This document shows, piece by piece, positions 6,595-13,954 of a stretch of 14,516 nt of DNA. The DNA lies in assembly GCA_040877875.1 (NCBI GenBank), contig JBBDNC010000158.1:1-14516 (forward strand), in the 5' to 3' direction. This stretch comes from JBBDNC01 sp040877875 (GTDB lineage: Bacteria > Bacteroidota > Rhodothermia > Balneolales > Balneolaceae). Below the pieces are notes generated by a model, which saw nothing but the letters and a program-made list of their open reading frames with translations, searched no databases and was not told the DNA's origin. The translations under genes were made by a program, and so were the position numbers. The stretch's first letter is position 1. Each line of letters begins with the position of its first letter.

Positions 6595-8497
6595 TTCGAA
6601 CCGGTCACAATTGCACCTGAATGAGTACCTGGTTCGCCAGGCATCCTCATGCCCCCTTAAACTTTGGTATCACCTGCATAACAGGCGGCCGGATGAAAGC
6701 TATAATCCCTTCAGGACCCAAACCGGGATTTTAATGAGGAGGGCACATTCTGTCCTCTATCCCGGCGGGAGGGAAGCCGCCCAGGAGCATGCCGAGGCCA
6801 TTGACCAGACCCGGCGATGGCTGAACGAAAACGAACAAGTTACAATCTATGGCGGGGTCCTGGCTTACCGGAATTTTCATGCCCGATTTCCGATCCTGAT
6901 AAAACAGGGGGATCGTCTGACTCTCCTTCAAACTCATGGCAAAATCTGGAAATCCGGGCCTGAAGCTCTGGCGATGGAAAAAAAGATGCTGCAGAACCGC
7001 AAGATCGGAGAGTATGTTCGTGAAGCCGCCTATAAGCGTTGGGTGATTGAAAACAACTATCCTGAATTCAAACTCTCTATCCGTCTTTGCTTCCCGAATC
7101 GGCGTTTTAAATCCACATCGGATAACCTTTTTAGGAACGTGGTATTTATGAATGAGAGCCCGAAAACCGATGGGGAGGAAATTCAAAATCTTTTTACGGA
7201 AGTTCCCGTCGATCGAGCAGTGGATCTTGTTTTGAACCGGAATCCGGAATTGCCGGTGCATCCGGCCTTTCAACAAAAATCCTTTAAAGAACAGCTTGAA
7301 TGGATGGGGCATTGTTCCGAATTGAACAGGGAAGAAATACCTTTCCAAATCACCGGTGCCTGTAACACATGTATATTCCGTAAATCCGGAGACGGGGTAG
7401 AAAGCGAAGAAGCCGGGTGCTGGCAGGAGAATTTGGATCCTTCCGTCCGGAACCCCGGACAACAGGTTTTTGATTTGATTGGCCACGGTAATAAACAGCA
7501 GGCCGAAAAGGGGTATTTCTTCCAGGAGGAAATTACTCCCCCGAACGGGATAAAATCATACGAACAGGTTCTGAATTCGGAAGGGAATACCATTACAGTG
7601 GATCAAAGGAGATCCCTGCAGCTACTTTCTGCACAACAGGATGGGGAGATCCCCCGGGTATGGGTTAAGCATAAGCTGCTGGAAGAGATTCGGTCGATTG
7701 CCTATCCCCTTCATTTTATTGATTTTGAGGCAGCTACCTGTGCCATTCCGATGACCCGGGATGCAAAACCTTACGAACCGGTCCTGTTTCAATTTTCCTG
7801 TCATACAATGCGGGAAGACGATCGCATTACGCACCACCAGTGGCTGGATCAAAGCCACGACAGATTTCCGCATGAGGATTTTATACGAAATTTTTTATCG
7901 ATTCCGGATATTGAAAAAGGCACACTGGTCCAGTACTCTCCCTTTGAAAAACAGGCATTGAATATTCTTTTGAAAGATCTTAAGAAGAATCATAACCGGG
8001 ATCGGCAAGATTCACTGGAAGACGGGTTGAAATCTGTAATAAAAGGAACGGATCGTTTACAAAAGAGTCGATTTGTGGACTTGAACAAAATGGTTCGGGA
8101 TTATTTTTTTAATAAGGAGCTGATGGAAGGGTTGGGCTTAAAAAATGTTCTGACAAGCCTGTTGAAAACCAGTTCGTATTTACAGGATAAATATTCGAAG
8201 CCTGTTTCTATTCATGATACCCATGTGATTCTGGCTCCTCCGGATCATACATCTATCCCCGATCCTTATCTGAAGATCCAGAGCGAAAGCGGGAATATTC
8301 GTGACGGCTCGACTGCCATGCATGCCTGGCTTTATACCAAATCACCCGACTGCAACCGGGATCGAAGAGCCCGGATTCACCGAATGCTGAAACGTTACTG
8401 TACCCTTGATTCACTGGCACTTGTAATGATATTTCAGTATTGGAGGCAACTGGATGACCGTCCGGAACCGGAACAGGATCTCATTGTTTGGGATTAA
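6587..8497 (+). CDS. DUF2779 protein: Cas4/RecB-like N-terminal half with Fe-S-type cysteines, RNase H-like exonuclease-type C-terminal half
   Basis: 636-aa soluble protein of unknown role. The N-terminal half (about 1-285) resembles the PD-(D/E)XK region found before DUF2779: NEYLVRQASSCPLKLWY at the start, and a cysteine set Cys22, Cys259-x2-Cys262 and Cys278 that fits the 4Fe-4S arrangement of Cas4/AddB-type nucleases. The usual nuclease residues are not evident: where homologues carry an RxD then an ExK strand, this protein reads ARFPILIKQGDRLTLLQTHGK (99-119). The C-terminal half (about 365-620) shows the DUF2779/RNase H-like exonuclease pattern: HFIDFEAA (Asp379, Glu381), PYEPVLFQFSCH, QYSPFEKQAL, RFVDLNKMV, and RYCTLDSLAL with Asp608. 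It starts inside murB (8-nt overlap), so translation is coupled. The family assignment is from memory of motifs. A DNA or RNA processing role is inferred, not shown. Confidence 0.8.
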   Translation: MVDSNRSQLHLNEYLVRQASSCPLKLWYHLHNRRPDESYNPFRTQTGILMRRAHSVLYPGGREAAQEHAEAIDQTRRWLNENEQVTIYGGVLAYRNFHARFPILIKQGDRLTLLQTHGKIWKSGPEALAMEKKMLQNRKIGEYVREAAYKRWVIENNYPEFKLSIRLCFPNRRFKSTSDNLFRNVVFMNESPKTDGEEIQNLFTEVPVDRAVDLVLNRNPELPVHPAFQQKSFKEQLEWMGHCSELNREEIPFQITGACNTCIFRKSGDGVESEEAGCWQENLDPSVRNPGQQVFDLIGHGNKQQAEKGYFFQEEITPPNGIKSYEQVLNSEGNTITVDQRRSLQLLSAQQDGEIPRVWVKHKLLEEIRSIAYPLHFIDFEAATCAIPMTRDAKPYEPVLFQFSCHTMREDDRITHHQWLDQSHDRFPHEDFIRNFLSIPDIEKGTLVQYSPFEKQALNILLKDLKKNHNRDRQDSLEDGLKSVIKGTDRLQKSRFVDLNKMVRDYFFNKELMEGLGLKNVLTSLLKTSSYLQDKYSKPVSIHDTHVILAPPDHTSIPDPYLKIQSESGNIRDGSTAMHAWLYTKSPDCNRDRRARIHRMLKRYCTLDSLALVMIFQYWRQLDDRPEPEQDLIVWD

Positions 8498-8532
8498 GGC
8501 ATTCTCTTCCCGCTCCCCTTCTTGTTTTTTGA

Positions 8533-8733
8533 CAGATATATGATGCAGCGGGCGCTGCGTCAGACGCTGGGGCAAGTTGCTGTCATCGGAGGCTCGGTAT
8601 TGGGACAGGAAGTTTTGGGGTTGCCGGATCGCTGCCGATGGATATCTCCCCCGTAGAGGTTGCTATATTAAATCAGGTAGAGTTGGAAGATCAGATCCGG
8701 GAAGGGGAGTGGTTAAAAATTCCTGTTCAATAA
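8533..8733 (+). pseudogene. Decayed coding remnant with LysM-like tail, possibly the C-terminus of an M48-type protease or other LysM protein
   Basis: A frame ending at TAA 8731-8733 reads, from 8632, LPMDISPVEVAILNQVELED and then QIREGEWLKIPVQ. That is a good likeness of the end of a LysM repeat (…N…G..LKIP). A different frame (from 8540) reads MMQRALRQTLGQVAV, a segment that also looks coding, before running to a stop at 8654-8656. No single frame joins the two and no plausible start or N-terminal domain lies upstream, because the DUF2779 gene ends at 8497. I read this as the frameshifted 3' end of a lost gene. It could instead be chance; the LysM likeness covers only about 28 residues. Confidence 0.35.
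8541..8562. repeat. Near-perfect inverted repeat (hairpin) inside the remnant
   Basis: TGATGCAGCG (8541-8550) pairs with CGCTGCGTCA (8553-8562) over 10 bp with one G-U wobble and a 2-nt spacer. A second, overlapping odd palindrome GCGTCAGACGC lies at 8557-8567. It may be a REP-like element, a protein-binding palindrome, or only an accident of the coding remnant in which it sits. Confidence 0.45.
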
Positions 8734-8806
8734 GAGGGGAGTGAAAAGCAGATAAAAAAGTTTCATTCGTCTGACGGACTCCCTGTATGTACCGGGATTG
8801 TCCTGT

Positions 8807-8841
8807 AGCTGCCACTTTACGGTTCGGGAACAGCTTTTCTT
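8807..8841 (+). terminator. Weak terminator-like hairpin before purB
   Basis: AGCTG (8807-8811) and CAGCT (8831-8835) form a 5-bp stem, possibly extended by CC/GG with a bulge, around a 15-19 nt loop. TTTTCTT follows. The stem is short, so this is a tentative end for transcripts from the murB-DUF2779 unit. Confidence 0.25.
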
Positions 8842-8977
8842 ACTTAATGTGAAAACCCCTATCTTCGCGTACCGGATCCGTTCTGCAGGGAACATGATCG
8901 ACGACGCAGAAGCGGCCCGTTGTGAGGGAATTTAAGCCAACTAACAAAATCCAACCGCTAAACGCATTGATTCTATT

Positions 8978-10276
8978 ATGATAGAAAGGTATGCACGTGA
9001 AATAATGTCTGATATCTGGACGGAAGAAAACCAGTTTCAATCCTGGCTCGATGTAGAACTTGCTGCCTGCTGGGCATGGAGTCGTTTGGGTAAAATTCCG
9101 GCCGGGGAGGTAGATAAACTCTATGAAAAAGCTGAATTCGATATTGAGAGAATCAAGGAGATTGAAAAAGAAACCCGGCATGATGTTGTGGCTTTTACCC
9201 GTTCGGTTTCAGAGAGCCTGGGCCCGGAAAAGAAATGGGTCCATTATGGCCTTACCTCAACAGATGTGGTAGATACCGCTCTGGGTGTACGCCTTCGCCA
9301 GGCGAATCAACTGTTAAGAGAAGGGATTAAAACCATGATCCGGGTGTTGGCGGACAAGGCGATTGAACATAAGCAAACGGTTATGATGGGCCGTACTCAT
9401 GGCGTCCATGCCGAACCTACGACATTCGGTTTGAAGTGTGCCCTTTGGTATGCTGAAATGAAACGAAATTTAGAACGGTTTGAAAATGCGGCAAAGGGAG
9501 TGGAATTCGGGAAGCTGTCGGGAGCGGTCGGAACCTTTGCCAATATCCCTCCGGAAGTTGAAAAGTATACGTGTGAAAAACTTCAGCTTACCCCGGCACC
9601 GATTTCAACTCAAACTTTACAACGGGATCGCCATGCCCATTATATGGCCATTCTTGCCCTCATCGGCTCAACGCTGGAAAAAATGGCGGTGGAAGTCCGT
9701 CACTTACAGCGTACCGAACTTCGCGAAGCCGAGGAGTTTTTCCGTAAGGGGCAAAAAGGTTCGTCAGCGATGCCTCATAAGCGGAATCCGGTCAGCTCTG
9801 AAAATATTACAGGTTGTTCGAGGGTATTGCGCGGCTATATGATCTCAGCCTACGAAAATATTCCTCTTTGGCATGAACGGGATATTTCACATTCATCAGT
9901 CGAGCGAATTATTCTCCCGGATGCAACCATTCTCCTGGATTATATGCTGCATCGTTTTGCCGGGGTGATCGAAAAACTTGAAGTTTATCCGGAAAATATG
10001 AAGGAAAATATGAATCGTACTCATGGCCTCGTCTTTTCCCAGCGCCTGCTGTTGACCCTGATTGACAAGGGACTCTCACGAGAAGAAGCCTATGATACGG
10101 TTCAGCCGCTTGCGATGAAAGCGTGGGAAGAAAAACGCTCGTTTCGGGAACTTGTTGAAGCCGATGAAACCATTCTTGAAAATTTGAATCAGGATGAGAT
10201 CGCATCGGCATTTGACTGGACCCGACATACACAAAATGTGGATGCAATTTATCGCAGAGTCGGGCTGGAGACGTAA
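8978..10276 (+). CDS. purB: Adenylosuccinate lyase
   Basis: Cleaves SAICAR to AICAR and adenylosuccinate to AMP, releasing fumarate; it acts in de novo purine synthesis and the AMP branch. It is 432 aa, the normal length for the Bacillus-type enzyme. Seen: MIERYAREIMSDIWTEENQF at the start, ETRHDVVAFTR (65-75, with His68), HYGLTSTDVVDTA (89-101), MGRTHGVHAEPTTFG (137-151, with His141), and the fumarase/lyase superfamily signature KGSSAMPHKRNP (260-271), whose serines at 262-263 lie in the mobile catalytic loop. WHERDISHSSVER and MNRTHGLVFSQ also fit. The ATG at 8978 matches the family N-terminus exactly, although no SD precedes it. The gene stands alone after a 480-nt gap; guaB, the first enzyme of the GMP branch, lies about 750 nt downstream. 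Confidence 0.97.
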   Translation: MIERYAREIMSDIWTEENQFQSWLDVELAACWAWSRLGKIPAGEVDKLYEKAEFDIERIKEIEKETRHDVVAFTRSVSESLGPEKKWVHYGLTSTDVVDTALGVRLRQANQLLREGIKTMIRVLADKAIEHKQTVMMGRTHGVHAEPTTFGLKCALWYAEMKRNLERFENAAKGVEFGKLSGAVGTFANIPPEVEKYTCEKLQLTPAPISTQTLQRDRHAHYMAILALIGSTLEKMAVEVRHLQRTELREAEEFFRKGQKGSSAMPHKRNPVSSENITGCSRVLRGYMISAYENIPLWHERDISHSSVERIILPDATILLDYMLHRFAGVIEKLEVYPENMKENMNRTHGLVFSQRLLLTLIDKGLSREEAYDTVQPLAMKAWEEKRSFRELVEADETILENLNQDEIASAFDWTRHTQNVDAIYRRVGLET

Positions 10277-10516
10277 ATTCCGATTTGGGCCGTTTCATTT
10301 GCACGGGTCTTGTTTCTCACGTATGTTGATCGAAGTGGATAGTTTCTTCAGGATTTTCCGGGCAAATTTACTGTATTTCTTAAAAGTTACCTCCTCTTTC
10401 GAAAGTATCGCTTCAACGTGTATCACAGAATTAAAAAAAATTTCAGAATGGGGTGACAAACAGGTGTCACTCTTGATAGATATCCTGCAAGTGAATTAAT
10501 CAACAAAACCAACAAA
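10277..10516. other. 240-nt gap between purB and the unknown ORF
   Basis: No gene is supported here. The one forward frame through it starts inside purB and has no family likeness. A small inverted repeat, GTGAC/GTCAC within GGTGACAAACAGGTGTCAC (10452-10470), is the only local structure. No clear terminator for purB is seen. Confidence 0.4.
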
Positions 10517-10837
10517 ATGATGAAAACACTTGCTAAAAAATCCCGCTTTCATTCAATGGAACCGGTTCTGACGAAAGTACTGGCCGAAGCAGAACATGAT
10601 CACGATGAGCTCGAAAATATGTTTAAATTGATGGGTTGGGAGAATCTCCCCGTTGATTTAAAAATAGAGATCAAAGAGGATGTGAAGTCCCATATTGATG
10701 AACTGAATGGATTTTACTCTACATGTGACCCCTTTGTTCAGCGCAGACGTGAAAGTGTGGACTTTTGGGTTCGCTCCTATCAGGATGGGATTTGTACGCT
10801 GGATACGGCTGTCAAGGCTTTGAGAATTCGCAGTTGA
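10517..10837 (+). CDS. Hypothetical protein, 106 aa, unrecognised
   Basis: I do not recognise this protein. It starts at a double ATG (10517 and 10520) behind an A-rich leader without an SD sequence; the true length is 105 or 106 aa. The N-terminus is basic (KTLAKKSRFH). A polar, probably helical body follows, with EAEHDHDELENMF, a short WENLPVDL and KEDVKSHIDELNGFY. The C-terminal part is CDPFVQRRRESVDFWVRS, then DTAVKALRIRS. There is no signal peptide or membrane segment, and two cysteines (70, 93) are too far apart for a simple metal site. Composition and codon use look like those of its neighbours, which supports a real gene. It lies between purB and guaB with gaps of 240 and 187 nt, so it may be expressed on its own. 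Confidence 0.7.
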   Translation: MMKTLAKKSRFHSMEPVLTKVLAEAEHDHDELENMFKLMGWENLPVDLKIEIKEDVKSHIDELNGFYSTCDPFVQRRRESVDFWVRSYQDGICTLDTAVKALRIRS

Positions 10838-10918
10838 TCTGGCAGGTTCTAAAAAAATGACGGAATTCCGGCCGCAGGATCCCTTTGATTTTCGTAGAAG
10901 GAGCAGCAGGTTGAAGCG

Positions 10919-10939
10919 AAACACCGGTTTTCGGTGTTT
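10919..10939 (+). terminator. Hairpin upstream of guaB, probable terminator of the unknown ORF
   Basis: AAACACCG (10919-10926) and CGGTGTTT (10932-10939) form a perfect 8-bp stem with a GTTTT loop. The A-rich left arm and T-rich right arm suit a bidirectional terminator, but the T-run is only three bases and is followed by GGGG. It could also be a regulatory hairpin in a longer guaB leader. Confidence 0.4.
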
Positions 10940-10987
10940 GGGGAAAATTTCGATTCGATAAGGGAAGAAGTTCGAAAGCAATTTTCT

Positions 10988-10995
10988 TATCTTTA
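10988..10995 (+). promoter_or_regulatory. Candidate Bacteroidota-type -7 box for guaB
   Basis: TATCTTTA fits the TAnnTTTG -7 consensus of Bacteroidota except for the last base, and lies 29 nt before the guaB ATG, giving a leader of about 20 nt. No TTG-type -33 element is found at the expected 19-21 nt spacing, so the call is tentative. Confidence 0.35.
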
Positions 10996-11024
10996 TCTAA
11001 ATGTGAACGAAATACCTTTTTTCC

Positions 11025-12503
11025 ATGCAGAACTCCTCTCCATTTGAACGCATCAATCGGCAGGGACTTACCTATGACGATGTGTTGTTGGTTCCGGCTT
11101 ATTCGGAAGTCTTACCTCGCCACGTGGATACCACGATTGACCTGACACCGACTCTCACACTGAATATTCCGTTCATGAGTGCGGCTATGGATACGGTTTC
11201 CGAATACCGATTAGCTATCGCACTGGCCCGTGAAGGGGGCATTGCCATATTGCACAAAAACATGTCCATCGAAGACCAGGCGGAACACGTGCGGCTGGTA
11301 AAGAGAAGTGAAAGTGGAATGATCGTTGATCCGGTAACCCTTCCTCCCGATGCAACGGTACGGGATGCACGGTCGTTGATGCAAAAACATAAAATCGGGG
11401 GAATCCCGATCGTTGAAAATGCCAACACTCTTGTTGGCATTGTCACGAACCGGGATTTACGGTTTGAACATTACGTGGATAAAAAACTCGGTAATATCAT
11501 GACCCGGGAGAATCTGATCACAGCCAGGGAGGGGACCAATCTTGAGGAGGCCGAACAGATTTTGCAGGAGTATAAAGTGGAAAAATTACCGATTGTAGAT
11601 AAAAACGGAAAGCTGGTCGGATTGATTACATTTAAGGATATTGAAAAGAAAATGAACTTTCCGAATGCCTGTAAGGACGATATGGGCCGGTTGCGTGTGG
11701 GTGCTGCGGTAGGCGTTACACCGGACACAATGGACCGGGTGGATGCTCTTGTCGAGTCCGGAGTCGACATTGTTACCGTAGATACTGCCCACGGACATTC
11801 GGAAGGGGTGATTCAAATGGTAAAGACGATCAAGGAAAGCTATAAAGACCTGAATTTAATCGGAGGGAATATCGCTACCAGGGATGCTGCAGAAGCATTG
11901 GTCAAGGCAGGAGCGGATGTAGTGAAAGTAGGAGTAGGCCCGGGCTCTATTTGTACGACCCGGGTGGTGACGGGAGTCGGTGTCCCGCAACTCTCGGCCG
12001 TTATGGAGGTAGCGGAATATACCCGTCAAAACAATATCGGACTTGTAGCGGACGGAGGAATTAAACAGACCGGGGATATTCCCAAAGCAATTGCCGGCGG
12101 AGCAGATGTCGTGATGATGGGATCCATGTTTGCCGGGGTCGACGAAAGTCCGGGTGAAACCATTATTTATGAGTCACGCAAGTACAAGGCATACCGGGGG
12201 ATGGGAAGCCTGGGTGCAATGAGTAAAGGCTCCAAAGACCGCTATTTCCAGGATGTGGAAGATGATATCCGAAAACTGGTACCGGAGGGAATAGAAGGCA
12301 GGGTCCCCTACAAAGGATATTTAGGTGAAGTGGTCCACCAAATGACCGGTGGGCTGAGAGCTGCTATGGGATACGCCGGGACAGCCAATATACGTAAATT
12401 ACAAAATGCGAATTTTGTTCAAATTTCTGCAGCAAGCTACAAGGAAAGCCATCCGCATTCGGTTCAAATCACAAAAGAATCCCCCAACTATTCGGTTTCT
12501 TGA
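11025..12503 (+). CDS. guaB: Inosine-5'-monophosphate dehydrogenase
   Basis: NAD-dependent oxidation of IMP to XMP, the rate-limiting step of the GMP branch. It is a 492-aa protein of usual length. Seen: GLTYDDVLLVPAYSEVLP (14-31), IPFMSAAMDTVSE (48-60), a CBS (Bateman) module of two CBS domains inserted in the barrel (about 97-212, with KIGGIPIV and VEKLPIVDKNGKLVGLIT), VDTAHGHS (252-259), GGNIATRDAA (280-289), and the catalytic-cysteine loop VGPGSICTTR (304-313, Cys310). ADGGIKQTGD and the flap EGIEGRVPYKG (421-431), with its conserved Arg, complete the active site. The intact CBS pair suggests control by adenine/guanine nucleotides, as known for the family. A candidate promoter lies at 10988. 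The ATG at 11025 gives the expected N-terminus. Confidence 0.97.
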   Translation: MQNSSPFERINRQGLTYDDVLLVPAYSEVLPRHVDTTIDLTPTLTLNIPFMSAAMDTVSEYRLAIALAREGGIAILHKNMSIEDQAEHVRLVKRSESGMIVDPVTLPPDATVRDARSLMQKHKIGGIPIVENANTLVGIVTNRDLRFEHYVDKKLGNIMTRENLITAREGTNLEEAEQILQEYKVEKLPIVDKNGKLVGLITFKDIEKKMNFPNACKDDMGRLRVGAAVGVTPDTMDRVDALVESGVDIVTVDTAHGHSEGVIQMVKTIKESYKDLNLIGGNIATRDAAEALVKAGADVVKVGVGPGSICTTRVVTGVGVPQLSAVMEVAEYTRQNNIGLVADGGIKQTGDIPKAIAGGADVVMMGSMFAGVDESPGETIIYESRKYKAYRGMGSLGAMSKGSKDRYFQDVEDDIRKLVPEGIEGRVPYKGYLGEVVHQMTGGLRAAMGYAGTANIRKLQNANFVQISAASYKESHPHSVQITKESPNYSVS

Positions 12504-12525
12504 CACCCGTGGTTTGTTTAAGGGT

Positions 12526-12556
12526 ACCGTTCAATCATACGGTTTATCATTTTTTA
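12526..12556 (+). terminator. Weak terminator-like element after guaB
   Basis: ACCGT (12526-12530) and ACGGT (12539-12543) can form a 5-bp stem with an 8-nt loop, followed by TTATCATTTTTTAA. The stem is short and the T-run is a few bases off, so this is a tentative guaB terminator. Confidence 0.25.
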
Positions 12557-12582
12557 AGAGGAAAAATGCTTTTCTTATTGTT

Positions 12583-12592
12583 ACTGTACAGT
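12583..12592. promoter_or_regulatory. Perfect 10-bp palindrome before the M23 peptidase gene
   Basis: ACTGTACAGT is self-complementary and lies about 50 nt before the next ATG, in an A/T-rich 141-nt gap that also has a tandem CATTTTT pair (about 12622-12635). It could be a dimeric repressor site for the wall/shape operon. A 10-bp palindrome may also arise by chance, so confidence is low. Confidence 0.25.
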
Positions 12593-12644
12593 CAATTGGG
12601 AATTTTAAACCTCCCGGTTTTCATTTTTCATTTTTCACTTTGAT

Positions 12645-13502
12645 ATGTGGGAATTTTTAAAAAAAATATTTTCTAAAAAAGACCGGGAAGTTACCGTTGT
12701 CATGCTGGATGATACAGACCCCGATACGTCCAGCTCCTTTAATATTCGCGCTTCCGAGATGATCAAGGTAACCCTGACCGTTGTAGCCATCTCGGTTTTT
12801 TTGACCTCTTTGATTTTTTTCGTTACGCCGCTCGGTTCATTGTACCAGCACCAGCAGGATGGAGCTCTTCGACAGGAAGTCATTGATATTTCAGAGAAAG
12901 TGATCGCATTAAGAGATTCTCTTAATGCCCAGGATCAGCAATTATATGATCTGAAACAGGTTTTGATGCGGAATCCGGATACAACGTTTTCACCGCAGTT
13001 TGCTGTAAATAATGAAATAAATGAAGGGTTACGGACGCAATACACGGGTCCGATTCGCTCAGAAAACCTTCAGGCGTTTGAAATGATGTCACAGAATGAG
13101 ATTATATTTTCCGATATTCTGAAAAACGTCCCGGAATTTCCCACAATGTATCCGGTGGACGGGGATCTGACGCAAAAGTTCTCAACCGAGAACGAACACT
13201 ACGGGATTGATCTTGCAGCAAATGAAGATACCGAATTCAGAACTATTGCTGACGGAACCGTTGTGAATGCCGGTTGGACAATTAATTATGGTTATGTAAT
13301 ATACGTGCAACATGGAAACGGGCACATGAGTGTCTACAAGCATGGGGCCAGGCTGTATAAGAAGAAAGGGGATATCGTCCTGAAGGGAGATATCCTGGGT
13401 ACAGTCGGAGATACCGGTGTACTCAGTTTTGGCCCTCATCTTCATTTTGAAATTTGGAAAAACGGAGTTGCTCAAGATCCACTAATGTATCTAATCAAAT
13501 AA
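12645..13502 (+). CDS. M23 family metallopeptidase (LytM/peptidoglycan endopeptidase), membrane-anchored
   Basis: Zinc endopeptidase expected to cut peptidoglycan cross-links in the periplasm. It has 285 aa. Seen: a charged cytoplasmic N-terminus (1-38), one membrane segment (about 39-62, MIKVTLTVVAISVFLTSLIF) and no cleavage site. A helical, probably coiled-coil stalk follows (about 68-108, LRQEVIDISEKVIALRDSLN), then a linker and a C-terminal LytM domain (about 168-285). The metal and catalytic residues are complete: His185 and Asp189 in HYGIDLAA, His233 in SVYKHG, and His265/His267 in GPHLHFEIW, so the enzyme looks active. The bactofilin gene starts 7 nt after its stop. M23 peptidase-bactofilin pairs control wall growth and cell shape in other bacteria (H. 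pylori Csd-CcmA, alphaproteobacterial LmdC-BacA), and the same role is inferred here. The ATG at 12645 has no SD. Confidence 0.93.
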   Translation: MWEFLKKIFSKKDREVTVVMLDDTDPDTSSSFNIRASEMIKVTLTVVAISVFLTSLIFFVTPLGSLYQHQQDGALRQEVIDISEKVIALRDSLNAQDQQLYDLKQVLMRNPDTTFSPQFAVNNEINEGLRTQYTGPIRSENLQAFEMMSQNEIIFSDILKNVPEFPTMYPVDGDLTQKFSTENEHYGIDLAANEDTEFRTIADGTVVNAGWTINYGYVIYVQHGNGHMSVYKHGARLYKKKGDIVLKGDILGTVGDTGVLSFGPHLHFEIWKNGVAQDPLMYLIK

Positions 13503-13509
13503 TGACGTT

Positions 13510-13953
13510 ATGTTTAATAATAAAGACACCACCAAAAGTACGACAAACGGAACCAGCCAGTCACCGGCACTGAATATGATCAGTGAAGGGACTAAATTAA
13601 AAGGGGATATCAATTCACAAAATGATATTCGTATTGCCGGCCGCATCGAAGGCGAGGCGATTTCCAAAGGGAAACTGATCGTAACTTCCTCGGGAAAAAT
13701 TGAAGGAAATGTTAAAGCCAAGGATGCAGATATCGCCGGAAAGCTTGAAGGTGAAATACGCGTTACAAATAAACTTACATTACGGCAAACAGCCGTCATT
13801 GACGGTAACATTTTTACAAAAACCCTGTTGGTGGAAGAAGGGGCCCAAATCAATGGTTCCTGTAAGATGGAAGCAGAATCAACCAGTTTGTCCGGGAATG
13901 CGGATACGGACTTTGCCAAAGCGACCCAATTGAAAAAGGAAGAGAACAGGTAA
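13510..13953 (+). CDS. Bactofilin (polymer-forming cytoskeletal protein, DUF583)
   Basis: Bactofilins self-assemble, without nucleotide, into filaments on the inner face of the membrane and act as scaffolds for wall enzymes. The protein has 147 aa. Seen: a short disordered N-terminus (1-20), a beta-helical core (about 22-121) of regularly spaced hydrophobic/Gly repeats such as GTKLKGDINSQNDIRIAGRI, EGEAISKGKLIV, SGKIEGNVKAKDADIAGKLE and IDGNIFTKTLLVEEGA, and a polar tail ending LKKEENR. The opening MFNNK resembles the short N-terminal membrane-targeting peptides reported for bactofilins (inference). It lies between the M23 peptidase (7-nt gap) and atpZ (1-nt gap), so the three are almost certainly co-transcribed. 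Confidence 0.92.
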   Translation: MFNNKDTTKSTTNGTSQSPALNMISEGTKLKGDINSQNDIRIAGRIEGEAISKGKLIVTSSGKIEGNVKAKDADIAGKLEGEIRVTNKLTLRQTAVIDGNIFTKTLLVEEGAQINGSCKMEAESTSLSGNADTDFAKATQLKKEENR

Positions 13954-13954
13954 G

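Larger units (their letters stand above)
8498..8977. other. 480-nt gap without an intact gene before purB
   Basis: Apart from the decayed remnant (8533-8733) the gap holds two hairpins, at 8541-8562 and 8807-8835. A TATCTTCG at 8860-8867 resembles the Bacteroidota -7 box but has one mismatch and no clear -33 partner; it could be the purB promoter, about 110 nt before the ATG. No tRNA cloverleaf and no supported ORF on either strand was found. Confidence 0.5.

Noticed and set aside
6731..7486. 251-codon open frame on the - strand inside the DUF2779 gene
   Set aside because: It is a shadow of a gene whose forward frame has clear motifs; no domain was recognised in it.
10861..10870. Palindrome CGGAATTCCG between the unknown ORF and guaB
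   Set aside because: A 10-bp palindrome with no spacer, flanking repeats or T-run; too little to call a site, and the nearby 8-bp hairpin at 10919 is the better candidate.
12504..12644. Forward open frame from inside guaB continuing into the gap
   Set aside because: It starts out of frame within guaB and carries no family likeness.
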